NCBI GenBank assembly: GCA_026991055.1 | Contig: JALXCE010000233.1 | Location: 1-16,122, forward strand | Origin: Caldifarciminota bacterium | GTDB taxonomy: Bacteria; Hydrothermota; Hydrothermia; B15-G9; WFZT01 | Length of the DNA stretch: 16,122 bases | Reading direction: 5' to 3' | Shown: one piece after another, positions 7,534-13,904 of the stretch | Numbering within the stretch: the stretch's first letter is position 1 | How the letters are laid out: every line of letters begins with the position of its first letter | Position numbers and translations under genes: made by a program | Notes under the pieces: model-generated | The model's database searches: none | The model's input: the letters and a program-made list of their open reading frames with translations, nothing else | What the model was told of the DNA's origin: nothing

Positions 7534-8024
7534 AAGATTTATATCTTTTAAAGCTTGATGAGGATGGAAATATGATATGGGGAAAAACTTTCGGTGGAAG
7601 TAAAATTGATGAAGCATTTGCTTTACAGGTATTAGATGATGGCAGCATAGTTGTTGCAGGTGGGACAGAGTCCTATGGAGCAGGTGGAAAGGACGTGTAT
7701 GTCCTAAAGCTTGACAGTGAGGGGAATAAGATATGGGAAAAAACTTTCGGTGGAAGTAAAAATGATGAAGCATTTGCTTTACAGGTGTTGGATGATGATA
7801 GCATAGTGGTTGCAGGGTGGACAGACTCTTATGGAGCAGGTGGAGAGGATGTGTATGTAATAAAACTTGATAGTGATGGGAATAAAATATGGGAGAAAAC
7901 TTTTGGCGGAAGTAAGAATGATTGGGCTAATGCTTTACAGGTATTAAATGATGGGAGTATAGTAGTTGCAGGGGGAACACACTCTTATGGAGCAGGTGGG
8001 GCGGATGTATATGTCCTGAAGATC
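6955..8024 (+). repeat. Seven tandem 156-base repeats encoding a seven-bladed beta-propeller
   Basis: Trp codons that open each 52-residue unit lie at 6955, 7111, 7267, 7423, 7578, 7734 and 7890. All intervals are 156 bases except the fourth (155), which holds the frameshift. Blades 2, 3 and 5 are nearly the same DNA (for example TTTGCTTTACAGGTATTAGA in each), so some blades were copied recently. Seven units fit a closed propeller. Confidence 0.9.
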
Positions 8025-9563
8025 ACTGAATCTTTATTTACTATCAAGAATAATGTTCCTCTTTTATCATCAACAGGAAAAGTTCTTACCAGGCTTCCAA
8101 TTGCTACAAAAATGAAGATTTTGTTTGAAAAAGGCAATAGCTATTATGTCCAAATCTCACCTGGACTGAAAGGATGGATAAATAAAAATGATGTTTCAGC
8201 CAGGAAACCCGACATGATGAAACCTGTTATTAGAATTATATCAAAAAATTTTGACGACCCTTATCTCTACCTAAAAGGAGTGGTTTATGATGACAAAGGT
8301 GTAAAGGAAGTAAAATTTGGTGATGAAATTTTAGAAAGGGTAAGTTTCGCGGTAGATAAGGGAAATTATAGAGATGCATATCCTTTTGAAAAGAAAATAT
8401 TAGTTACCCCGGGTATGGATTTGACCGTGAGGGCATGGGATGTAAGTGGGAAAGAAAGTAAATTACCTATAGTGATAGAGGAGCCTGTGGTAAATTATAC
8501 CCCTGAATACACAGTTTTAAAGGTCAAAAAGACTGCAATTATAAGAAGTGGACCTGGTAAAAAGTATAAAAAAATATCAGTGGTATCGAGCGGCATGCAA
8601 CTAACATCGATAGGATACAAAGGTGATTGGTATTATCTCGAAGGCGGTGGTTGGGTGTATAAGGGCTTAGTGGAGAAAGAGAGATTTAATGTTCCAGAGG
8701 TAAGGGAGGAGGTGGTAAGTGTAAAAGCAGAGAGGAGGGAAGTGAGTTTACCAAAGGCGGTAGATGTTGATGTGAATATACCAGAGGGATATAGGAGGCC
8801 GAATGCGATAGGGATAATAATTGCGAACGAGGACTATGAGCACAGGGATGTGCCAGAGGTAAAATATGCATTTCATGATGCTGAGGTGATGAAGGAGTAT
8901 TTCATTAAGACACTGGGGATACCGGAGAGGAATCTATATGTGATAAAGGATGCGAAATATTCTGACTTTACCAAATGGTTTGGCACAGAGGACGATTACA
9001 AGGGCAAATTATATCGTGTAGCAGCTAATTCACATGCAGAATTATATTTTTACTATGTAGGGCATGGAGCACCGGATTTATCGACAAAAGACGCCTACTT
9101 TGTTCCTGTAGATGCAAATCCAGACTATATCAAGTTAAATGGGTATAAGTTATCATTATTTTATGATAATTTGAGGAAAATGTCTTTAAGTGGAGTAAAC
9201 ATAATAATAGATGCATGCTTTTCGGGTAATTCTCAGGGTGGCATGCTAATTACAGGTGCATCACCTTTGGGAGTGGTTGTGGTTAGCAAAGAAGTTCCCA
9301 GAGATTTTGTAGTGATAACAGCGGGGTCGGAAGGGGAAGTTGCTTCATGGTATCCAGAGAAGGGACATTCTTTATTTATGTATTATTTCCTAAAAGCTTT
9401 GCAGGGTGAGGCGGATTTGAATAAAGACAATGTAATAACTTTGGGTGAGATAGCCGATTATTTAGACAAAAGGGTACCATACACAGCAGGCAGACTCTAC
9501 AACCGCGAGCAACATCCAATGGTGAGGGGAGATTTGAGTAAGGTGTTTGTGAGGTTGAGGTGA
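7534..9563 (+). pseudogene. 3' part of the frameshifted propeller-caspase gene (blades 4-7, SH3, Ig, SH3, caspase)
   Basis: The frame is open from the shift at about 7531 to TGA 9561-9563. The first ATG in this frame, 7572, is in the middle of a blade (NMIWGKTFGG) with no ribosome site, so it is not a natural start. Blades 5-7 (Trp codons 7578, 7734, 7890) are followed by SH3-like (8028-8195), Ig-like and second SH3-like domains identical to those at 1-650. The caspase domain starts near 8790, with catalytic His codon 9063-9065 in YYVGHGAPD and Cys codon 9216-9218 in IIDACFSGN, here with the normal Asp. The EF-hand-type loop DLNKDNVITLGE is at 9414-9449. The last 78 bases are again close to those of the first caspase gene. 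The protease part is intact; without frame restoration it would lack a signal peptide. Confidence 0.85.
8028..8953 (+). repeat. Long direct repeat, copy B (pairs with 1-926)
   Basis: Five mismatches over 926 bases relative to copy A, with the first 777 identical. The copy begins directly after blade 7 of the propeller and ends inside the caspase domain, just after YVIKDA. The offset to copy A is 8027 here but 8018 at the gene ends, so the diverged middle is nine bases (three residues) shorter in this gene. Confidence 0.95.
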
Positions 9564-9568
9564 GAGAT

Positions 9569-12352
9569 ATGAGTAAAGTAAGGGCAATTTTAGTGTTAAT
9601 ATTGGCAGCGTGTATTTTGAATGCACAGGAACTTGTGTGGCAGAAAACTTTTGGTGGAAGTGACGACGATGCGGCTTATGCCATGCAAGTATTACAAGAT
9701 GGGAGTATAGTGGTTGCAGGTTATACAGAGTCTTACGGAAAAGGAAGGAAAGATGTATATGTTCTGAAACTTGATAGAGATGGAAATAAGATTTGGGAGA
9801 AAACTTTTGGTGGAAATAAAGATGATATAGCTTTTGCTCTGCAAGTATTAAATGATGGAAGCATAGTAGTTGCGGGGGTAACACTTTCATATGGAACAGG
9901 CGGAGGGGATGTGTACGTGCTGAAGCTTGATAAAGAGGGGAATAAGATATGGGATAAAACTTTCGGTGGAGATGACAATGATGGAGCTACAGATTTACAG
10001 GTATTAAGTGATGGCAGTCTATTAGTTTCAGGTGAAACACAGTCTTATGGAGCAGGGGAAGCTGATGTATATGTATTAAAGCTTGACAAAGATGGGAACA
10101 AAATATGGGACAAAACTTTCGGTGGCAGACATGACGATTGGGCTAATGCTTTAAAGGTATTAGATGATGGTAGCATTGTAATTGCAGGTTTGACATACTC
10201 TTATGGTGTAGGTGGAGGGGATGTTTATGTGCTGAAGCTTGATGAAAACGGGAATAAAGTATGGGGCAAAACTTTCGGAGGGAGTCAAATTGATGAGGCA
10301 AATGCTCTACAAGTATTAGAAGACGGTAGTATAGTAGTCGCAGGTTATACAGGGTCTTATGGAGCACGGGAATCGGATATATATGTCCTAAAGCTTGATA
10401 GAGATGGGAACAAAATATGGGAAAAGACTCTTGGTGGGGGCAATCTTGGCCGTGCTAATGCTCTTCAAATATTACCTGATGATAACATCATAGTTGTAGG
10501 TATGACAATTTCTTTTAAACCGGAATGGGGGGATGAATATCCTTTCGTATATGTGCTAAGAATCGACAGAGATGGGGACAAAATATGGGACAAAACTTTC
10601 GGAGGAAGAACACTAAACGAAGCTACTTCCCTAAAGGTATTAGATGATGGTAGTATAGTAATAGCAGGTATCAAATTATCTTATAAGACAAGGGGATTAG
10701 ATGTATATGTCTTAAAAATAAAACTCCAAGGTGTATCTCCCTATGCCCAGCTTCCTCCTTTCCTCGAGATAAAGGATGTGAAAGTCACAGATAGTGATGA
10801 AGATGGTATATTCTCTGCAGGTGAAAATGCACACGTGAAACTCAAAATAGTTAATACAGGAAAAGGTAATGCCTATAATGTAAAACTCAGGGTTACAGGA
10901 TTCATAAACAGGAATATTAAGATTGGAGAAATCAAGAAAGGAGAGGAAATTGAGAAAAGTATAAGTTTCAAGATTCCGTTAAATGTTAAAACTGGGGAGA
11001 AAAGTATAAAATTAATGGTAGATGCAGGGGAATATTCACCAGAACCAGTGGTAGTGAAGTTCTATACCCATGCACCTTTACCTCCGTCTTTCAGAATAAT
11101 AGCATCTATAGATGATGATAACGTCGGTTTGTCTGTGGGAAATGGTGACGGCATTATACAACCCAGAGAACAAATAGAGTTGCATCTGAAAGTTAAGAAT
11201 GTAGGGAAAGGTAAGGCAAGGGATGTTAAGATATTAGGGACTCCAAAGAATAAAAAAATAAGAATGATTAAAGGAGAAGACAAGTTGGGGAATTTGCCAC
11301 CGGGAGGTGAGGTTGAAGGGACGCTTGTGTTTTTTGTGCCTTCTGAATACAGTAGAAAGGATATGGCTATAAATGTTAGGATAGAGGAAGCAACGGGGTT
11401 GTGGAATGTGGAGAAGGAGTTAAACCTTTCAATAGGTAGGGAATCGAGAAAAGAATATGTGATAAGGTCAAGGAAAAAAATCAATGGTGAAGGTGAATTT
11501 GGGGCGGAGTTTATGGTGGAAAGTGGTGGTACAGTGGATGTTGATGAGAATATACCCCTTGGGTACAGTAGATCAAATGCAATAGGGATAGTTATATCAA
11601 ATAAAAACTACGAACATTCAGATGTTCCTCCAGTTGACTATGCCATTCATGATGGAGAAATAATTAAGGAATATTTTAAAAGAACATTTGGAATACCAGA
11701 AAGGAATATTTATTTTGTGAAGAATGCGAAAAAGGTTGATTTTGAAGTGTGGTTTGGAACAGGTAAGGATTATAGGGGGAAACTTTACAGGTTAATAAGA
11801 AAAGGTTCTAATCCCGATATTTATATTTATTATGTAGGACATGGGGCACCTGACCCGGCGACAAGGTCAGCATATTTTGTTCCTGTGGATGCCAATCCAA
11901 GTTATATTAACTTAAGCGGTTATCCCCTTGACCTATTTTATAAAAATTTAAGCAAGCTACCAGCAAGAGATATTAACATAATAATAGATGCGTGTTTTTC
12001 AGGCGGTTCGCAAAGAGGGATGCTGATAGCGAGGGCGTCACCCCTCGGGGTCGTTCCTGTTTTTAAGTCAAAAAGGTTGCCATCAAATTTCACAGTAATA
12101 ACAGCAACAGATACAACGGGAGAGATTGCTTCCTGGTATCCTCAGAAAAGGCATTCTTTATTTACATATTATTTTTTGAAGGGTATAAGAGGAGAGGCTG
12201 ACGGTAATAAAGACAGAAAAATAACCTTGAGTGAACTACAGAACTATCTGGAAAGTGAAGTTTCATATACAGCGGGTAAACTATACAACCGCGACCAACA
12301 TCCAATGGTAATAGGAAATTTAAACAAGATTTTTGTAAGATTAATAAGATGA
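9569..12352 (+). CDS. Exported seven-bladed propeller, two CARDB-like domains and caspase domain
   Basis: 927 residues. ATG 9569 follows GAGGTGA (9557-9563) by five bases; the in-frame GTG at 9560 overlaps the upstream stop as GTGA and is less likely. The signal peptide with LAAC is shared with the gene at 6886. Seven blades open at Trp codons 9638, 9794, 9950, 10106, 10262, 10418 and 10586; blade 6 carries a four-residue insertion. Two CARDB-like domains follow (from about 10750 and 11085), with Asp loops DSDEDGIFSAGE (10790-10825) and VGNGDGIIQPRE, clearly homologous to the last two CARDB units of the barrel-caspase. The caspase domain starts near 11540: His codon 11840-11842 in YYVGHGAPD, Cys codon 11993-11995 in IIDACFSGG, EF-hand loop DGNKDRKITLSE (12200-12235). 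The SH3-Ig-SH3 block of the sister genes is replaced by CARDB units. This is the only complete, unbroken propeller-caspase here; its target is unknown. Confidence 0.9.
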   Translation: MSKVRAILVLILAACILNAQELVWQKTFGGSDDDAAYAMQVLQDGSIVVAGYTESYGKGRKDVYVLKLDRDGNKIWEKTFGGNKDDIAFALQVLNDGSIVVAGVTLSYGTGGGDVYVLKLDKEGNKIWDKTFGGDDNDGATDLQVLSDGSLLVSGETQSYGAGEADVYVLKLDKDGNKIWDKTFGGRHDDWANALKVLDDGSIVIAGLTYSYGVGGGDVYVLKLDENGNKVWGKTFGGSQIDEANALQVLEDGSIVVAGYTGSYGARESDIYVLKLDRDGNKIWEKTLGGGNLGRANALQILPDDNIIVVGMTISFKPEWGDEYPFVYVLRIDRDGDKIWDKTFGGRTLNEATSLKVLDDGSIVIAGIKLSYKTRGLDVYVLKIKLQGVSPYAQLPPFLEIKDVKVTDSDEDGIFSAGENAHVKLKIVNTGKGNAYNVKLRVTGFINRNIKIGEIKKGEEIEKSISFKIPLNVKTGEKSIKLMVDAGEYSPEPVVVKFYTHAPLPPSFRIIASIDDDNVGLSVGNGDGIIQPREQIELHLKVKNVGKGKARDVKILGTPKNKKIRMIKGEDKLGNLPPGGEVEGTLVFFVPSEYSRKDMAINVRIEEATGLWNVEKELNLSIGRESRKEYVIRSRKKINGEGEFGAEFMVESGGTVDVDENIPLGYSRSNAIGIVISNKNYEHSDVPPVDYAIHDGEIIKEYFKRTFGIPERNIYFVKNAKKVDFEVWFGTGKDYRGKLYRLIRKGSNPDIYIYYVGHGAPDPATRSAYFVPVDANPSYINLSGYPLDLFYKNLSKLPARDINIIIDACFSGGSQRGMLIARASPLGVVPVFKSKRLPSNFTVITATDTTGEIASWYPQKRHSLFTYYFLKGIRGEADGNKDRKITLSELQNYLESEVSYTAGKLYNRDQHPMVIGNLNKIFVRLIR
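9638..10722 (+). repeat. Seven tandem repeats of about 156 bases (beta-propeller blades)
   Basis: Intervals between the opening Trp codons are 156 bases except blade 6 (168, from SFKPEWGDEYPFVYV in place of the shorter loop). These blades are more diverged from one another than those at 6955-8024. Confidence 0.88.
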
Positions 12353-12435
12353 AAATCATCCCTATACCTATGTGACAGAAATTCCATTCTGCAGTAGTAA
12401 TAATCCAGAAATCAATAAACACCTATCAATTTAAA

Positions 12436-12465
12436 TTGACACGGGATTTGGGGGTAAGGTATAAT
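12436..12465 (+). promoter_or_regulatory. Consensus sigma-70-type promoter for rplT
   Basis: Perfect TTGACA (12436-12441) and perfect TATAAT (12460-12465) with an 18-base spacer. Transcription should begin near 12472, leaving a leader of about 25 bases that consists mainly of the ribosome site GGGAGG (12485-12490). The leader is too short for the structured L20 autoregulatory sites known upstream of rpmI-rplT in other bacteria. The rest of the 144-base gap (12353-12435) shows nothing recognisable and no clear terminator for the caspase gene. Confidence 0.85.
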
Positions 12466-12496
12466 AAGAACCACCTGAATTAAAGGGAGGAAGAAA

Positions 12497-12853
12497 ATGC
12501 GAGTTAAGACAGGGACTGTTAGAAGGCATAAGCATAAGAAGATCAGGAATGCGGCAAAGGGATACTATGGCCAGAAGTCGAGCACTTTCAGGAAAGCAAA
12601 AGAAGCTGTCATAAAATCTCTCCAGTACTCCTACGCCCACAGAAAGGATAAAAAGGGAGATTTCAGAAGGCTCTGGATCACAAGGATTAATGCTGCCGCA
12701 AGAGAAGAGGGGTTGAGTTATTCTCGATTTATTTACGGCCTGAAAAAGGCCGGGGTAAAGCTCAATAGACAGATTCTGGCTGAATTGGCTGTTAATGACA
12801 AAGATGCTTTTAAAGAGCTTGCAAATATCGCTAAAAGTGCCATAGAAGCCTGA
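12497..12853 (+). CDS. rplT: 50S ribosomal protein L20
   Basis: 118 residues, the usual length for L20. The basic N-terminal extension (MRVKTGTVRRHKHKKIRNAA), the helix with KGYYGQKSSTFRKAKEAV, and RRLWITRINAAAREEGLSYS in the globular part are all family hallmarks. L20 binds 23S rRNA early in 50S assembly and in several bacteria also represses its own operon. ATG 12497 follows GGGAGG by six bases. In most bacteria infC and rpmI lie immediately upstream; here the neighbour is a caspase gene and rplT has its own promoter. An intrinsic terminator follows 21 bases after the stop. Confidence 0.98.
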   Translation: MRVKTGTVRRHKHKKIRNAAKGYYGQKSSTFRKAKEAVIKSLQYSYAHRKDKKGDFRRLWITRINAAAREEGLSYSRFIYGLKKAGVKLNRQILAELAVNDKDAFKELANIAKSAIEA

Positions 12854-12874
12854 GTTCTAAAATTTTTGAAAACC

Positions 12875-12920
12875 ACGGAGGCCCCGGCTTCAGAGTAAGC
12901 TTGGGCCTCCGTTTATTTTA
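12875..12920 (+). terminator. Intrinsic terminator or attenuator between rplT and pheS
   Basis: ACGGAGGCCC (12875-12884) pairs perfectly with GGGCCTCCGT (12903-12912). An inner GCTT/AAGC stem tops the hairpin, and TTTATTTT follows directly. The U-tract runs straight into the pheS ribosome site AAGGAGGT (12920-12927), so reading through this element would be needed to express pheST from the rplT promoter. Confidence 0.85.
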
Positions 12921-12933
12921 AGGAGGTCTGAAA

Positions 12934-13902
12934 TTGGTCAAGAAAGTTGATGAAATAAGAAAAAAGTTCAAAGATGAGTTTAATAAAATATCCTCCCTTA
13001 AAGAACTCGAGGACCTGAGAATTAGATACCTCGGGAAAAAGGGAGAGATAACCAATCTCCTTAAAAAAATTAAAGAAGTGGCTCCTGAAGATAGAAAGGC
13101 TTTTGGGCAGGCAGTCAACACCCTCAAGGTAGAGATTCAAAACCTTATCAAAGAGGCACGGGAAAAGCTGGAAAAGAAGGAAAAATCGAGGAAATTTGAC
13201 CTAACACTCCCTGGTAAGCCCCTCATTGCAGGTAAGAAACATCCTCTTATCAAGGTCATGGAAGAGCTGGTGGAAATTGCCGTGGGACTGGGATTCGAAA
13301 TTGTTGACGGACCTGAAATAGAATGGGAATACTATAACTTTGAGGCCTTAAATATCCCTGAATATCACCCTTCCCGCGACATGTGGAGCACACTCTTTAT
13401 AACTGATAAAATGCTACTTCGTACCCACACGTCACCGGTGCAGATAAGGACAATGGAAAACCGAAAGCCACCACTGAAGGTTTTCCATCCAGGCAGAGTA
13501 TATCGCAAGGACCCATTCGATGCTTCCCACGCCCCCGCATTCTTCCAGGCTGAAGGGCTTTATGTGGATAAAAACGTCTCATTTGCCGATTTAAAAGCTA
13601 CCCTCGAGATGTTCACAAGGGAACTCTTTGGGCCCCAGACAAGGATCAGGTTTCTCCCTTCGTACTTCCCGTTTACAGAACCATCAACCGAGGTGCTTGT
13701 CAACTGGGGAGAAGGCTGGCTGGAGATCCTCGGAGCCGGGATGGTTCATCCTAAAGTCTTTGAGGCCGTGGGTTATGACCCGGAGGAATGGACTGGCTAC
13801 GCCTTTGGTCTCGGCCCGGACAGAATCGCCATGATAAAATATGGAATTGATGACATCAGACTCTTCTACGAAAATGACCTCAGATTTATCAAGGAGCTTT
13901 AA
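12934..13902 (+). CDS. pheS: Phenylalanine--tRNA ligase alpha subunit
   Basis: 322 residues, slightly short of the usual 330-340. The start is TTG 12934, fixed by AAGGAGGT six bases upstream and a TAA in frame at 12919. The alpha subunit carries the catalytic site of the alpha2-beta2 class II synthetase. Seen: an N-terminal coiled coil of charged heptads (residues 1-85), then HPLIKVMEELVEIAVGLGFE, the RTHTSPVQIRTM segment, motif 2 in FHPGRVYRKD with HAPAFFQAEGL, FTEPSTEV, WLEILGAGMVHP and motif 3 GLGPDRIAMIKYGIDDIR. The usual FHQxEGL reads FFQAEGL, a His-to-Phe change. pheT follows two bases after the stop, with AAGGAG at 13891-13896 as its ribosome site, so the two subunits are co-translated. 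Confidence 0.97.
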   Translation: MVKKVDEIRKKFKDEFNKISSLKELEDLRIRYLGKKGEITNLLKKIKEVAPEDRKAFGQAVNTLKVEIQNLIKEAREKLEKKEKSRKFDLTLPGKPLIAGKKHPLIKVMEELVEIAVGLGFEIVDGPEIEWEYYNFEALNIPEYHPSRDMWSTLFITDKMLLRTHTSPVQIRTMENRKPPLKVFHPGRVYRKDPFDASHAPAFFQAEGLYVDKNVSFADLKATLEMFTRELFGPQTRIRFLPSYFPFTEPSTEVLVNWGEGWLEILGAGMVHPKVFEAVGYDPEEWTGYAFGLGPDRIAMIKYGIDDIRLFYENDLRFIKEL

Positions 13903-13904
13903 CC

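Noticed and set aside
7515..7540. Programmed -1 frameshift in the propeller gene
   Set aside because: The in-frame codons before the stop do not form an X XXY YYZ slippery site and no downstream structure is obvious; a deletion or a base error is simpler.
6955..10722. Regular repeats that could be mistaken for a CRISPR or satellite array
   Set aside because: The 156-base units are fully coding, in frame, and give a clear propeller blade consensus; there are no spacers.
1..12352. Mobile element or diversity-generating retroelement behind the gene mosaics
   Set aside because: No transposase, integrase, reverse transcriptase, terminal inverted repeats or template/variable repeat pair with A-specific changes is visible in the window.
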